A stretch of DNA of 64,000 nt from Clostridium sp. (GCA_018372555.1 JAHAIU010000001.1:20177-84176), one strand, 5' to 3'; counted from the stretch's first letter, positions 54,321 to 64,000 are shown. Numbers and translations are program-made. Notes: generated by a model from the sequence alone, not told the origin.

Positions 54321-54378
54321 TTTAATAATTCAGAAGAGATTACTTTCTAAATTCTTCATTTTAGATCACAAATTAATA
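54321..54378 (-). repeat. Dispersed intergenic repeat, copy 5 (diverged)
   Basis: Its reverse complement reads AAAATGAAGAATTTAGAAAG then ...TGAATTATTAAAA, weaker but in the same order as copies 3 and 4. It lies in the 344-base gap 54125-54468 after the aspS terminator, where otherwise only the GntR operator is visible. Confidence 0.35.
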
Positions 54379-54434
54379 ACTTCCCACAAATTACAAAAAT
54401 ATTAATTTCTTATAAATTAATAATAGATATTTAT

Positions 54435-54470
54435 AATATTGAAGGCTGCCCTAAGGCAGCCTTCAATATT
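54435..54470 (-). terminator. Terminator of the relA-aspS operon
   Basis: A perfect 16-bp stem (AATATTGAAGGCTGCC with its complement) and a CTAA loop. The right arm reaches into the aspS stop codon. T-richness on the minus strand is modest. Confidence 0.85.
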
Positions 54471-56253
54471 AATCTTCTTTTTTATTTATTGATATTTCTA
54501 AATCTTCAAGTTGATTTTCATCTACTATATTAGGTGCTTCACTTAAATAGCAATAAGCATTTTGATTCTTAGGGAATGCAATAACATCCTTAATATTTTC
54601 AGTTCCAGCTAAGAACATTATCATTCTATCTAAACCAAAAGCTAATCCACCATGTGGTGGTGGTCCAAACTTAAAGGCATCTATTAAGAATCCAAATCTT
54701 TCCTTTGCTGATTCTTCAGTAAATCCTAAAGCTTTAAACATTCTTTGTTGAAGCTTAGAATCATGAATTCTTATAGATCCTCCACCTAGTTCTTCACCAT
54801 TTAATACTAAATCATACGCCTTTGATCTAACTTCACCAGGATTAGATTCTATCATATCTAAATCTTCATCCATTGGTGATGTAAATGGGTGGTGAGCTGC
54901 ATGATATCTTCCTTCCTCTTCGTTATATTCAAATAGAGGGAATTCTGTAATCCAAGTAAAGTTAAACTCATTTTTATCCTTAATTAGATCAAATTGCTTA
55001 GCTAGCTCTAGTCTTAAAGCTCCAAGACTTTGGAAAACTACTGAATTTTTATCTGCAACTATAAATATAGCATCTCCAACTTCAGCATTCATAGTCTTAA
55101 TAATGGAATTAGTAACATCATCAGTTAAGAATTTAGCTATTGAAGATTTAACTCCATCTTCTTTGATTTGAATCCAAGCTAGACCCTTAGCTTTATATGT
55201 TTTAACAAATTCACCTAATTTATCGATTGGTTTTCTTCCTAATGATGCTCCACCCTTTAAGCATAATGCTCTTACAGATCCACCATTTTCTAATGCTGAT
55301 TTAAATACTACAAAATCCATATCCTTTACGTCTTCAGTAATATTAGTTATTTCCATTCCAAATCTTAAGTCTGGCTTATCTGAACCGTATTTTTCCATAG
55401 CATCTTTAAATGTCATTCTCTTTATAGGAAGCTTAACATCTACTCCTGCTACTTCTTTAAATACATGAGCTACTAAGCCTTCATTCATCTTAATTACATC
55501 TTCTTCTTCAACAAAACTCATTTCTAAGTCAATTTGAGTAAATTCTGGTTGTCTATTAGCTCTTAAGTCTTCATCTCTAAAACATTTAGCAATTTGATAA
55601 TATCTATCAAATCCTGATACCATTAATAATTGCTTAAAGATTTGAGGTGATTGTGGAAGTGCATAGAACATACCTGGATAATTTCTTGAAGGTACAAGAT
55701 AATCTCTCGCTCCTTCAGGAGTACTTTTAGTTAATATTGGAGTTTCTACTTCTAAGAAATTATTTGCATCTAAATAATCACGAACAGATTTAGATACTTT
55801 ACTTCTGATCATAAATATTCTTTGCATATCAGGTCTTCTAAGATCTAAATATCTATATTTTAATCTTATATTTTCTGCTGCATCTAATCCTTCTTTAATG
55901 TATATTGGAGGAGTATCTGATTCAGAAAGAATCTTTAATTCTTCACACTTAAGCTCAACAAGTCCTGTTGGCATATTATGATTTGGAGCTTCTCTTAAAA
56001 CAACTTCTCCAGTTACAGCAATACAATACTCTGGTCTTACATCCTTAGCCTTTTCAAAAGCTTCAGCATTAATTTCTTCACCAAAAACTATTTGCATTAT
56101 TCCTGTTCTATCTCTTAGGTCTATAAATTGTAGACCTCCTAATTTTCTATTTCTTTGTACCCATCCCATTAATGTGATCTTTTGAGAAACATTACTTTCT
56201 CTAACTTCTCCACACATAAGGGTTCTCTTTAATCCACCTAAAGCTTCACCCAT
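54469..56253 (-). CDS. aspS: Aspartyl-tRNA synthetase
   Basis: 594 residues, bacterial-type AspRS: N-terminal OB fold (SQKITLMGWVQRNRKLGGLQFIDLRDRTGIMQIVF), class II motif 1 around VRDYLDANNFLEVETPILTKSTPEGARDYLVPS, motif 2 FRDEDLRANRQPEFTQIDLEMSF, the GAD insertion domain, and motif 3 GLAFGLDRMIMFLAG. ATG follows AGGAGGAAGAAAA. Last gene of the operon relA-dtd-MBL-hemZ-hisS-aspS with 11-base gaps; the only terminator follows it. No asparaginyl/glutaminyl amidotransferase (gatCAB) is adjacent, so whether it is non-discriminating cannot be told. Confidence 0.96.
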   Translation of the reverse strand: MGEALGGLKRTLMCGEVRESNVSQKITLMGWVQRNRKLGGLQFIDLRDRTGIMQIVFGEEINAEAFEKAKDVRPEYCIAVTGEVVLREAPNHNMPTGLVELKCEELKILSESDTPPIYIKEGLDAAENIRLKYRYLDLRRPDMQRIFMIRSKVSKSVRDYLDANNFLEVETPILTKSTPEGARDYLVPSRNYPGMFYALPQSPQIFKQLLMVSGFDRYYQIAKCFRDEDLRANRQPEFTQIDLEMSFVEEEDVIKMNEGLVAHVFKEVAGVDVKLPIKRMTFKDAMEKYGSDKPDLRFGMEITNITEDVKDMDFVVFKSALENGGSVRALCLKGGASLGRKPIDKLGEFVKTYKAKGLAWIQIKEDGVKSSIAKFLTDDVTNSIIKTMNAEVGDAIFIVADKNSVVFQSLGALRLELAKQFDLIKDKNEFNFTWITEFPLFEYNEEEGRYHAAHHPFTSPMDEDLDMIESNPGEVRSKAYDLVLNGEELGGGSIRIHDSKLQQRMFKALGFTEESAKERFGFLIDAFKFGPPPHGGLAFGLDRMIMFLAGTENIKDVIAFPKNQNAYCYLSEAPNIVDENQLEDLEISINKKED

Positions 56254-56264
56254 TTTTCTTCCTC

Positions 56265-57515
56265 CTAACTATTTAAAACACTTGCTATTTCATCTATATT
56301 GTTTAAATTAACTTCAAATTGTTCTCCATCACTCATTCTCTTAAGTTTTAAAACATTATTTTGAAGTTCATCATCACCTAAAATAGTAGTAAAGACAGCA
56401 CCAATTTTATTAGCATATTTCATTTCTGCCTTAATACTTCTTCCCATATGGTTTACTTCAGCTTTAACATCTTTTGCTCTTAATCTACTTGCAAGAACAA
56501 AGGCTGCTGTCCTAGCATCTTTTCCTCTAGCACCAATGTAAAGCTCTATAGTATCTTCTCTTGGAATTTCAATTTTTTCTTTTTCTAAAGTCATTATAAG
56601 TCTTTCGAGTCCCATTCCAAATCCAACAGCTGGCATTTCAGGTCCACCAATTTCTTCAATTAGCTTATCATATCTACCGCCACCACAAACTGTAAAATCA
56701 TCATTTAGGATTTCAAAAATAGTCTTTGTATAATAATCTAATCCTCTTACTATACCTGGGTCAATAGTATATTTAATTTCTAATGCATCAAGATATCTCT
56801 TTACTTCTGTAAAGTGAGTATCACATTCCTCACAAATATAATCAAGGATAATAGGAGCACTTTTAGTTATTTCCTTACAAGATTTTTCTTTACAATCTAA
56901 AATTCTCATTGGATTTTTTTCAAATCTAGTTTTACAAATACCGCAAAGATTATCATAATTATCTTGTAAATATTTCTTTAATGCTTCATTATATTTGGGC
57001 CTACACTTAGGACATCCTAAATTATTTATGTTTAAACTTAAACTCTTTAAACCAAGTCTTTTTAAAGCTTCCATAGCTAAAGAAATTACTTCAGCATCCA
57101 TTGATGGTTCTTTAGAACCAAATACTTCTATACCATATTGATGGAATTGTCTAAGTCTTCCTTTTTGAACATTTTCATATCTGAAACATGGAATCATATA
57201 ATATAGCTTAGTAGGTTGAGCTTCATTAAATAATCTATTTTCAATAAAAGCTCTAACAGTAGGTGCTGTACCTTCTGGTTTTAACGTTATACTTCTATCA
57301 CCTTTATCATTAAAAGTATACATTTCCTTTTGAACTATATCAGTAGTCTCCCCAACACCTCTTAAAAATAATTCAGTGTGTTCAAATATTGGTGTTCTAA
57401 TTTCTCTTACTCCAAATGCCTTTGAAACTTCTCTTAAAGTTTCCTCAACATAATGCCATTTATAAGCATCTTGAGGTAGCATATCCTTCGTACCCTTAGG
57501 TGCTTGGATTTCCAT
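56265..57515 (-). CDS. hisS: Histidyl-tRNA synthetase
   Basis: 416 residues, class II: GTKDMLP at the N-terminus, motif 2 [23 protein letters not shown], the HisA signatures [11 protein letters not shown] and GGGRYDKL, motif 3 [12 protein letters not shown], and the C-terminal anticodon domain ([22 protein letters not shown]). The central segment also has cysteine pairs ([19 protein letters not shown] and CEECDTHF), common in clostridial HisRS. ATG after AGGAGGAGATATT. Between hemZ and aspS in the operon, 11 bases from each. Confidence 0.96.
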   Translation of the reverse strand: MEIQAPKGTKDMLPQDAYKWHYVEETLREVSKAFGVREIRTPIFEHTELFLRGVGETTDIVQKEMYTFNDKGDRSITLKPEGTAPTVRAFIENRLFNEAQPTKLYYMIPCFRYENVQKGRLRQFHQYGIEVFGSKEPSMDAEVISLAMEALKRLGLKSLSLNINNLGCPKCRPKYNEALKKYLQDNYDNLCGICKTRFEKNPMRILDCKEKSCKEITKSAPIILDYICEECDTHFTEVKRYLDALEIKYTIDPGIVRGLDYYTKTIFEILNDDFTVCGGGRYDKLIEEIGGPEMPAVGFGMGLERLIMTLEKEKIEIPREDTIELYIGARGKDARTAAFVLASRLRAKDVKAEVNHMGRSIKAEMKYANKIGAVFTTILGDDELQNNVLKLKRMSDGEQFEVNLNNIDEIASVLNS

Positions 57516-57526
57516 AATATCTCCTC

Positions 57527-58951
57527 CTATTTAAGGTAAAGTGTATCTAAAAGTTTTTTCTTTTCCTCTACCATTTCCTTAATTCTATTTGCATATTCTT
57601 TTATGTCTTTTACGTTTCCAAATCTTTCAATTCTATTATCTTCTAAAAAAACTACTTTAGATACTGCATCAGCACCTAAAGCTATAATAGTTTGCTTATC
57701 TTCTATCATTTCAATATTATATAAACATTCTTTACCTTCTTTAGAATAACCCAGATTCTCCATATTTCCAACCATATTTTTTTGTCTATACATATAATAT
57801 GGTTTTATATCTAAACTTTCAGCTAGCTTTCTGCTTATTTCATACATAGAAGATAGCTCTTCTTGCTTCTTTATTTGTATTCCTTTTTTAAGAATAAAGT
57901 TTTCATATAAAATCGAAGCTCTCTTTAATGATAATCCATGAACTGTAAGACTATCTGGTTTTAGCTTTAATAATTCTTCGGCTGTATATTCAGCTTCTTT
58001 TATTCCTTCACCAGGAAGCCCTATTATCATATCCATGTTTATATCATCAAAACCTAGTTCTCTAGCTAAATTAAACTTTTCAATTACATCTTCTGATGAA
58101 TGACCTCTTCCTATCATTTTTAAGGTTTTATCATTCATAGTTTGAGGGTTAATGCTTATTCTAGTAGTATTATACTTTTTCATAGTCTCAAGCTTTTCAA
58201 TAGTAATACTATCAGGTCTTCCACATTCTACAGTAAACTCATAAAGGTCCCTATTATTAACGAAAGCATTATAAATTTCTTTCATAATAGCTTCAAATTC
58301 TTCATTACTTACTGCAGTAGGAGTCCCACCACCAAAGTATACACTTTCTATCTTTAAGCCTCTTTCATCAACATATTTTTTCATTTCTCTTATTTCATAT
58401 GTTAACGCTTCTAAATAAGGATTAACTAACTTCTTACTAGCTCCTATTGGATTAGCTGTAAAGGAACAATAGAAACATCTAGTAGGACAAAATGCCATTC
58501 CTATATAAATAGCAATATTTTTTTCATCCTTATTTACAAATTCCTTTTCTTTTTTTGCAACTTCAATACAAAGCTTTGCTTTTTCTTCAGACGCTAAATG
58601 TCTATTTTTAAAAATTTCTATTATTTCTTCTTCACTTTTTCCTTCTTCTAGATATTTTAAAGCAATTTTAGAAGGTCTTATTCCTACTAATATACCCCAT
58701 GGATAATAATCATTAGTAATATCCCTAAGTGATAAAAAAATAAGTCTCTTTATATCTTCTTTAATATTTTCACCAAAAGAAGCTTCATTAGAGTAACCTC
58801 CATATGAAAAATTAATTTTATCTTCTTCAATATTTACTATAAATTCTCCATTATCTTCAAATTTAATTTCTTCTAAAGGATAGTAAATATTAAACATTTG
58901 ATAAACATCATATCTGTATTTTAAATTGTTTAATTTTATAGTTACCTTCAT
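57527..58951 (-). CDS. hemZ: Coproporphyrinogen dehydrogenase HemZ (radical SAM)
   Basis: 474 residues. The radical SAM motif [10 protein letters not shown] holds the three cluster cysteines; the [17 protein letters not shown] loop and the following [11 protein letters not shown] and [25 protein letters not shown] are typical of HemN/HemZ. HemZ of clostridia also has an N-terminal extension (about 140 residues here). It is thought to carry out the oxygen-independent oxidation of coproporphyrinogen III, but members without a full heme pathway may have other roles. ATG after AGGGAGAATAA-like sequence. Operon with hisS and the MBL gene. Confidence 0.9.
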   Translation of the reverse strand: MKVTIKLNNLKYRYDVYQMFNIYYPLEEIKFEDNGEFIVNIEEDKINFSYGGYSNEASFGENIKEDIKRLIFLSLRDITNDYYPWGILVGIRPSKIALKYLEEGKSEEEIIEIFKNRHLASEEKAKLCIEVAKKEKEFVNKDEKNIAIYIGMAFCPTRCFYCSFTANPIGASKKLVNPYLEALTYEIREMKKYVDERGLKIESVYFGGGTPTAVSNEEFEAIMKEIYNAFVNNRDLYEFTVECGRPDSITIEKLETMKKYNTTRISINPQTMNDKTLKMIGRGHSSEDVIEKFNLARELGFDDINMDMIIGLPGEGIKEAEYTAEELLKLKPDSLTVHGLSLKRASILYENFILKKGIQIKKQEELSSMYEISRKLAESLDIKPYYMYRQKNMVGNMENLGYSKEGKECLYNIEMIEDKQTIIALGADAVSKVVFLEDNRIERFGNVKDIKEYANRIKEMVEEKKKLLDTLYLK

Positions 58952-58962
58952 TTATTCTCCCT

Positions 58963-59565
58963 TTATGCTAAGAATGGATTTCTCATTCTTTCATAAATAA
59001 TAGTAGATTTAGGTCCATGACCTGGATAAACAACAGTATCCTTATCTAATATCATTAATTTATTTTCTATACTTTCTATAAGCTCATTATAGCTTCCACC
59101 TAAAAAGTCAGTTCTTCCAATAGAGCCATTAAATAAAGTATCACCAGTAAATACACTATCAGCTACTATAAAACAAGTACCACCTTTACTATGTCCTGGT
59201 GTAAATGTAACTTTAAAAGTTAAATCTCCTACTTTAATTTCTTGACCTTCTTCAAGATACTTATATATCTTTGGAAGCTTTCCAAAAATACCAGTATTAT
59301 CACTCTCCATAAACTCTTCTTCAGCTTTATTTAAATATACATCTACATTATATTTTTCCTTTAGCTCAGAAACTGCCCCATTATGATCAAAATGGCAGTG
59401 AGTTAATAATATTACATCTATTTCAATCCCTAAATTCTCAATTTCCTTAATTAAGTAGCTTGCTTGTGCTCCTGGATCAATTATTGCTGCTTTATTAGTC
59501 TTTTCATCTATTGCTAAGTAACAATTAGTTTGTAATGATCCAAGAGGATAAGTTTTAACTATCAT
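58963..59565 (-). CDS. MBL-fold hydrolase (glyoxalase II-like)
   Basis: 200 residues with the metallo-beta-lactamase motif HCHFDH (residues 56-61), His in FTPGHSKG, and Asp in FTGDTLFNGSIGR, then YPGHGPKSTI. It is of the short glyoxalase-II-like group that always sits next to hemZ and dtd in clostridia. Being shorter than genuine glyoxalase II (about 250), it probably acts on another thioester or ester; substrate unknown. ATG after AGGAGGGTTATT. Operon member, 14 bases from dtd. Confidence 0.92.
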   Translation of the reverse strand: MIVKTYPLGSLQTNCYLAIDEKTNKAAIIDPGAQASYLIKEIENLGIEIDVILLTHCHFDHNGAVSELKEKYNVDVYLNKAEEEFMESDNTGIFGKLPKIYKYLEEGQEIKVGDLTFKVTFTPGHSKGGTCFIVADSVFTGDTLFNGSIGRTDFLGGSYNELIESIENKLMILDKDTVVYPGHGPKSTIIYERMRNPFLA

Positions 59566-59579
59566 AATAACCCTCCTAA

Positions 59580-60029
59580 CTAAAAATTCTTTTTACTATC
59601 TAATATAAGTGTCACAGGCCCATCATTTTGTATATCTACCTTCATATGAGCCCCAAACTCCCCTGTTTCAACCCTTATATTCTTTTCCTTTAATAGGTCT
59701 ATAAATCTCTCGTACAATGCCTTAGCCTTATCTCCACCCTCTGCTTCCATAAAGTTTGGCCTTCTACCTTTTCTACAATCTCCGTATAAAGTGAATTGAG
59801 AAATAGCTAATATTTCTCCTTTTACATCTAAAAGAGAAAGGTTCATCTTATCATTTTCATCTTCAAAAATCCTAAGGTTAATAATCTTATCTCTTAAATA
59901 AAGTAAATCTTCTTCCGTATCTTCCTTAGAAATTCCTATTAATATATTAAGACCTTTTCCAATTTCACCTATTATTTTATCATCTACAACTACCTTAGAT
60001 GAAGTTACTCTTTGAACTACTGCTCTCAT
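59580..60029 (-). CDS. dtd: D-aminoacyl-tRNA deacylase
   Basis: 149 residues; removes D-amino acids (and glycine on tRNA-Ala) from tRNA. The start [16 protein letters not shown], the [20 protein letters not shown] segment (including the SQFTLY catalytic core), and the [12 protein letters not shown]-terminus containing the Gly-cis-Pro motif GP at the active site are complete. ATG after AGAGAGGTATCAA. Eleven bases follow the relA stop; it is part of the same transcript. Confidence 0.95.
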   Translation of the reverse strand: MRAVVQRVTSSKVVVDDKIIGEIGKGLNILIGISKEDTEEDLLYLRDKIINLRIFEDENDKMNLSLLDVKGEILAISQFTLYGDCRKGRRPNFMEAEGGDKAKALYERFIDLLKEKNIRVETGEFGAHMKVDIQNDGPVTLILDSKKNF

Positions 60030-60040
60030 TTGATACCTCT

Positions 60041-62227
60041 CTAGTTATTCATTCTATATACATCCATTACGCCTTTTAATCTTCTTATTTTTCTCATAAG
60101 CTCTTTTAATTGCTCAATGGAATCTATCTTAACTCTAATAGTAACCATAGCCGTATTAGCCTTAGCGGATTTAGCATTAAGTGCATTTAATGGTAGCTTA
60201 GATTCAGAAATAACATTCATAATATCAGTAAGAATTCCAATTCTATCATCAGCCTTAACTTGAACTTCTGCAACATAAGCAGCACCCTTAGATAATCCCC
60301 AAGAAACATCTACTACTTTACTTGGATCATAATTAATTAATGATTTTAAATTGCTACAATCATTTCTATGAACAGAAACACCTCTACCTTTAGTTATATA
60401 TCCTTGTATATCATCTCCAGGTACTGGATTACAGCATCTAGCAAACCTAACCATAATATTATTTACGCCTTTAACAGTAACACCATAAGAATTTCTACTA
60501 GTATTTTCATTCCCTTTATCAAATTTATTATATTGCTCTTCTATAGGTTTATTTAAAGTTTCTTGACTTTGTTTATCTATAATATTTTCTTCTTTCAATT
60601 TAGAGATAAATGCTGAAGCAGAAAGTTGGCCAATTCCAATTGCCGCATATAAATCTTCCGTGTTATGAATATTATATCTCTTTACAGCTCTTTCATATAC
60701 TTCACCTTTTGCTATTTCAGCATAGGTTACGCCTTGCTTCTTTAACTCTTTTTCAAAAGTTTCTTTACCTTTATCTATATTTTCTTCTTTTTTAATCTTT
60801 TTAAACCATTGTCTTATCTTACTTTTTGCTTGATTACTCTTTGCAATATTAAGCCAATCAATATTTGGACCTTTAGCATTTTTAGAAGTTAGTACTTCCG
60901 CTATTTCACCAGTTTTTAATTTATAGTCTAAAGGCACTATCTTGCCATTTACTTTAGCACCTACACATCTATTACCTATATCTGTATGAATTCTATAAGC
61001 AAAATCTATAGGTGTTGCTCCACTTGGTAAATTAATTACAACGCCTTTTGGAGTAAATACAAATATTTCATCTACAAATAAATCTATTTTAAATCCTTCA
61101 ATAAATTCCTCAGCATCTGCTGTTTCTTTTTGCCATTCTAGCATATCCCTAAGCCATGCAAGCTTATTTTCAAAGGAATTTTCTTTTTCTTCTTGATTTT
61201 CTCCCTCTTTATACTTCCAATGAGCAGCTATACCATATTCAGCTGTCTTATGCATTTCAAAGGTTCTAATTTGAATCTCAAAAGTCTTACCTTGTGGACC
61301 TATTACAGTTGTATGAAGAGACTGATACATATTAGGTTTAGGCATTGCTATATAGTCTTTGAATCTTCCTGGAATAGGTTTATAAATCGTATGAACTATT
61401 CCTAAAACCCCATAACAATCTTTTACCGTATTAACTAAGATTCTTATAGCTGTTAAGTCAAAAATTTGCTCTATACTTTTATTTTTATTAACCATCTTTT
61501 TATAGATACTATAAAAATGCTTTGGTCTGCCATCTATATCTGAATCAATTTCAGATTCCTCAAGCTTTTTACTTAAATCCTCTTTAATTTCAGCAATATA
61601 AGTTTCTCTTTCAACTCTCTTTTCAGCTATTTCCTTAACTAAATCATAATATTCCTCTTCATGTAAATATCTAAAAGCTAAGTCTTCTAGCTCCCATTTA
61701 ATTTTAGAGATACCTAATCTATGTGCTAAAGGTGCATAAATATCTAAAGTTTCTTTAGCTTTTTGCTTTTGTTTCTCTTTTGGCATAAACTTTAAAGTTC
61801 TTAAGTTATGAAGTCTATCTGCAAGCTTTATTATAATAACTCTTATATCTTTAGCCATTGCTAAAAGCATTTTTCTTACATTATCAGCTTGTTGTTCTTC
61901 CTTAGTCTTATATTCAATCTTACCTAATTTCGTTACACCCTGCACTAAATTCGCAATTTCTTCATTAAAGGAATTTTTAATATCTTCATATGTATATTCC
62001 GTATCCTCAATAACATCATGTAAAAGACCTGCAACTATCGTACTAGTATCCATACCCATTTCAGCTAATATTGATGCAACATCAACAGGATGAGTTACAT
62101 AAGGCTCACCTGACTCTCTTTTTTGCTCTTTATGAGCATCACAAGCTAAATCATATGCTCGTTTTACCATATCTTTATCTATATTATGGCAATTTTCATT
62201 TATTTTCTGCATTAAGTCTTCATACAT
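60041..62227 (-). CDS. relA: Bifunctional (p)ppGpp synthetase/hydrolase
   Basis: 728 residues, Rel of the Firmicutes type. Domains: HD hydrolase (about 25-180; [28 protein letters not shown] with the HD pair), synthetase (235-350; [49 protein letters not shown]), TGS (about 385-445; [23 protein letters not shown]), helical and zinc-finger/RIS region ([30 protein letters not shown], about 590-640), and C-terminal ACT ([15 protein letters not shown]). Both active sites look intact. ATG after AAAGGAGATTATCC. First gene of an operon that includes two tRNA synthetases and dtd. Confidence 0.96.
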   Translation of the reverse strand: MYEDLMQKINENCHNIDKDMVKRAYDLACDAHKEQKRESGEPYVTHPVDVASILAEMGMDTSTIVAGLLHDVIEDTEYTYEDIKNSFNEEIANLVQGVTKLGKIEYKTKEEQQADNVRKMLLAMAKDIRVIIIKLADRLHNLRTLKFMPKEKQKQKAKETLDIYAPLAHRLGISKIKWELEDLAFRYLHEEEYYDLVKEIAEKRVERETYIAEIKEDLSKKLEESEIDSDIDGRPKHFYSIYKKMVNKNKSIEQIFDLTAIRILVNTVKDCYGVLGIVHTIYKPIPGRFKDYIAMPKPNMYQSLHTTVIGPQGKTFEIQIRTFEMHKTAEYGIAAHWKYKEGENQEEKENSFENKLAWLRDMLEWQKETADAEEFIEGFKIDLFVDEIFVFTPKGVVINLPSGATPIDFAYRIHTDIGNRCVGAKVNGKIVPLDYKLKTGEIAEVLTSKNAKGPNIDWLNIAKSNQAKSKIRQWFKKIKKEENIDKGKETFEKELKKQGVTYAEIAKGEVYERAVKRYNIHNTEDLYAAIGIGQLSASAFISKLKEENIIDKQSQETLNKPIEEQYNKFDKGNENTSRNSYGVTVKGVNNIMVRFARCCNPVPGDDIQGYITKGRGVSVHRNDCSNLKSLINYDPSKVVDVSWGLSKGAAYVAEVQVKADDRIGILTDIMNVISESKLPLNALNAKSAKANTAMVTIRVKIDSIEQLKELMRKIRRLKGVMDVYRMNN

Positions 62228-62262
62228 ATGGATAATCTCCTTTGATTTAGTCTAAAATAATT

Positions 62263-62293
62263 GGCTGGTTTTAACAACCAGCCATTTTTTCTT
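62263..62293 (+). terminator. Hairpin in the relA leader, with T run on the plus strand
   Basis: GGCTGGTT / AACCAGCC with a 5-base loop, then ATTTTTTCTT on the plus strand. No plus-strand gene precedes it: relA starts 36 bases to the left and reads leftward. It could end an antisense transcript or be a structure in the relA 5' UTR. Confidence 0.55.
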
Positions 62294-62332
62294 ATATTAT
62301 ATACTAATTAATTTAAATTTTCAATAATATAT

Positions 62333-62421
62333 ATGTTTCAATAAACAGTCTACAATTTAAGTGCTTATATTATTTCAAGTAAAATTAACTTTAATGATAA
62401 ATCACATCAATTAAAAAGCAT
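62333..62421 (+). repeat. MITE-like element, copy C
   Basis: One end reads ATGTTTCAATAAACAGTC, the other, on the opposite strand, ATGCTTTTTAATTGATGT. The right part with ATCACATCAATTAAAAAGCAT and the following AATTTTTATATAAGTT (62431-62446) agree with copy A (23486-23530). It lies in the 302-base gap between apt and relA. Confidence 0.5.
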
Positions 62422-62529
62422 GAATCTTTTAATTTTTATATAAGTTAATCATGTATTCACATAAGTTAAATATTTAGCATATACACTATGATTTAATAAA
62501 ATATATAAACTTTATGGAAAGCTTATATA

Positions 62530-63048
62530 TTAAAACTCATAATCAACTAAAGACATTACTTCATATCCTTCAAGCTTACTTCTTCCATTAAGCCCTGTAA
62601 GTTCTATTGCAAAATCTAAAGCAACAACTTCTCCGCCAGCTAATTCTACAAGCTTTGCTACTGCTTCAATTGTTCCTCCAGTTGCTAGTAAATCATCTAC
62701 TATAGCAACTCTTTGACCTTTTTTAATTGCATCCTTATGTATTTGTAGTGTATCACTACCATACTCTAAATCATAAGTCACAGAAACAGTTTCACCTGGT
62801 AATTTACCTGGTTTTCTTACTGGAACAAATCCAATTCCCATTGCATAAGCAACAGGTACTCCATAAATAAATCCTCTTGCTTCTGGTCCTACTATTAAAT
62901 CAATATTTTTATCTTTTAAATGTTCAACTATTTTATCTATCGAATATTTTAATGCTTCTCCGTCACCAATAACTGTTGTAATATCTTTAAAACTTATACC
63001 CTCTTTAGGAAAACCTTCAATCACTCTAATTTTTTCTTTTAGATTCAT
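62530..63048 (-). CDS. apt: Adenine phosphoribosyltransferase
   Basis: Makes AMP from adenine and PRPP (purine salvage). 172 residues with the PRPP motif [17 protein letters not shown] (residues about 116-132), the [14 protein letters not shown]-terminus, [16 protein letters not shown] and [19 protein letters not shown] hood. Length typical. ATG after GGAGGAATTATT. Located directly upstream of relA's leader on the same strand, as in other clostridia; a 302-base gap with a MITE-like element separates them. Preceded by a RecJ-like gene. Confidence 0.97.
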   Translation of the reverse strand: MNLKEKIRVIEGFPKEGISFKDITTVIGDGEALKYSIDKIVEHLKDKNIDLIVGPEARGFIYGVPVAYAMGIGFVPVRKPGKLPGETVSVTYDLEYGSDTLQIHKDAIKKGQRVAIVDDLLATGGTIEAVAKLVELAGGEVVALDFAIELTGLNGRSKLEGYEVMSLVDYEF

Positions 63049-63123
63049 AATAATTCCTCCATTATTAAAAAATTATAAACTATATAAGTACCTATTACTA
63101 TTTTACAATAATACATTAAATAA

Positions 63124-63978
63124 TTATATAGTCATATTAGATTTATTCAAATATTTAGTTATTTGTTCAGCTCTATCTTTTTTATTAGTGGTTAATAACT
63201 CTATTATTATTCGAGCATTATCCATTTTCCTAACAGCATTAATAGTTGGTGTAATAAGTTCTATAATTTTTAATATGCACTCATCATCCATCTCAACTAT
63301 ATTATAATAATTCATTATAGCTCTTAATCCATAATTATTAGTATTAATTAGGAATTTTCTACCTTCTTTAAGTATAACACCATTTTCCCCTTTTAAAGGT
63401 ACTTCTGCCCATTGCTCTCCTATTAATATTAAATCTAAATACTTATTAATGCTTTTTATATTATAATAAATTGCTATGGCTTGCATTAATTTAAAGGTTA
63501 ACCCGCTAATAGATAAATTTTTATATCTATACTGGCACCCCTTTTGATTCGGATTTATGTAAATATAATTTCTTCCATTATTATCTTCTTTATTTTCCAA
63601 TACTATCAAATCTATCCCAAGATCCCTACAAAGCTTTTCTTCTTCTTCTTCTGAGCTCAAATCAATTCCTAATGTAATTAAAAGCTGACCTCCTAGAAAG
63701 CTAACATTATTTTTTATGCTTTCAGAAGTAATTCCAGAACCTGAATCCTCTTCATGAATAACGTACTCTATATCTGCATTTAAATATTTTAAAACTAAAT
63801 GTAGTGATGATATAGCACACAATCCATCAACATTTGATACACCGTAAATAACTATTTTATTTCTGTTATTTACTGCTTCTACCACATGTTCAATTGCTTT
63901 GTTCATATTTTTAAGTATAAAGGGATTATATCCAGTAATATAATTTGGACTATAAATACTCTCCCAAAACTTACGCAT
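63124..63978 (-). CDS. Degenerate, shortened RecJ-like (DHH family) protein
   Basis: 284 residues from the ATG at 63978 (MRKFWESIYSPNY), preceded by GGAGGAGTTTATA; the ATG five codons earlier is inside that site. The layout resembles the N-terminal RecJ: YGVSNVDGLCAISSLHLVLKYLN aligns with the HGDYDADGVTS motif, GISS-type loop as SGITSESIKN, LLITLGIDLSS with ITLDCGISS, and NPNQKGCQYRYKNLSISGLTFKL with NPK..CxYPFK..CGAGVAFKL. Several catalytic aspartates and the DHH triplet are gone, and the usual C-terminal OB part is missing. So it is probably not an active nuclease. It lies next to apt, where clostridia have recJ-like genes. Confidence 0.65.
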   Translation of the reverse strand: MRKFWESIYSPNYITGYNPFILKNMNKAIEHVVEAVNNRNKIVIYGVSNVDGLCAISSLHLVLKYLNADIEYVIHEEDSGSGITSESIKNNVSFLGGQLLITLGIDLSSEEEEEKLCRDLGIDLIVLENKEDNNGRNYIYINPNQKGCQYRYKNLSISGLTFKLMQAIAIYYNIKSINKYLDLILIGEQWAEVPLKGENGVILKEGRKFLINTNNYGLRAIMNYYNIVEMDDECILKIIELITPTINAVRKMDNARIIIELLTTNKKDRAEQITKYLNKSNMTI

Positions 63979-64000
63979 TATAAACTCCTCCATAAAACTT

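Overview
The window is very AT-rich, its genes start behind strong GGAGG-type ribosome binding sites, and its gene content is typical of Clostridium sensu stricto (Firmicutes). Markers include T-box leaders, the apt-relA-dtd-hemZ-hisS-aspS block, single-cluster clostridial ferredoxin, DUF4364, TIGR01906 and EFR1 proteins and an NAD(P)H butanol-dehydrogenase-type ADH. Species cannot be fixed from the sequence alone. No rRNA, tRNA, prophage module or CRISPR array was seen.

Layout. 0-9 kb: a DUF4364 regulator-like gene cut by the left edge, a beta-propeller protein, a TSCPD protein, a membrane-anchored amidase, an iron-regulated heme oxygenase with two Fur boxes in its promoter, then a sulfur block (cysK followed by a CymR-like Rrf2 repressor) next to a three-gene SsuABC-type ABC importer. 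8-18 kb: RNase Z, purine nucleoside phosphorylase, an endolysin-like amidase, folC, two overlapping ATP-grasp genes, and valS under a valine T-box. 18-31 kb: a small basic protein, a PfkB kinase, TPR protein, transglutaminase-like membrane protein, RecX, an M16 peptidase, an OmpR-type two-component system, two unknown genes facing a membrane-anchored GH113-like protein, and topoisomerase III. 31-34 kb is the accessory part: a DUF4177 gene, a decayed IS3-family element with an intact programmed frameshift site but a broken orfB, and a tandemly duplicated structured intergenic element. 34-54 kb: SDR reductase, dipeptidase, phosphoesterase, two more cell-wall amidases, exonuclease III, glyA, a split ThrE exporter, ferredoxin, asnA under an asparagine T-box, a CsoR-family repressor with its own operator, an aldehyde/alcohol dehydrogenase pair, a flavodoxin-ferredoxin protein, an amino-acid permease, and a YtrA-like GntR/ABC operon. 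54-64 kb: the aspS-hisS-hemZ-MBL-dtd-relA operon, apt, and a shortened, degenerate RecJ-like gene.

The genes form several working units: iron and heme use (Fur-controlled heme oxygenase), cysteine supply and its repressor, aminoacyl-tRNA supply with stringent response (valS and asnA T-boxes; aspS, hisS, dtd and relA in one operon), cell-wall turnover (four amidase-type enzymes), and aldehyde/alcohol conversion.

The most unusual material is non-coding: (1) a 149-bp-period tandem duplication of a structured element at 33522-33832; (2) three copies of a roughly 90-130-bp element with imperfect inverted ends at 23380, 38957 and 62333; (3) a roughly 60-bp dispersed repeat found at gene 3' ends, one copy of which supplies the last codons of an amidase; and (4) long perfect palindromes beside regulatory genes. 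No complete new defence or biosynthetic system is evident.
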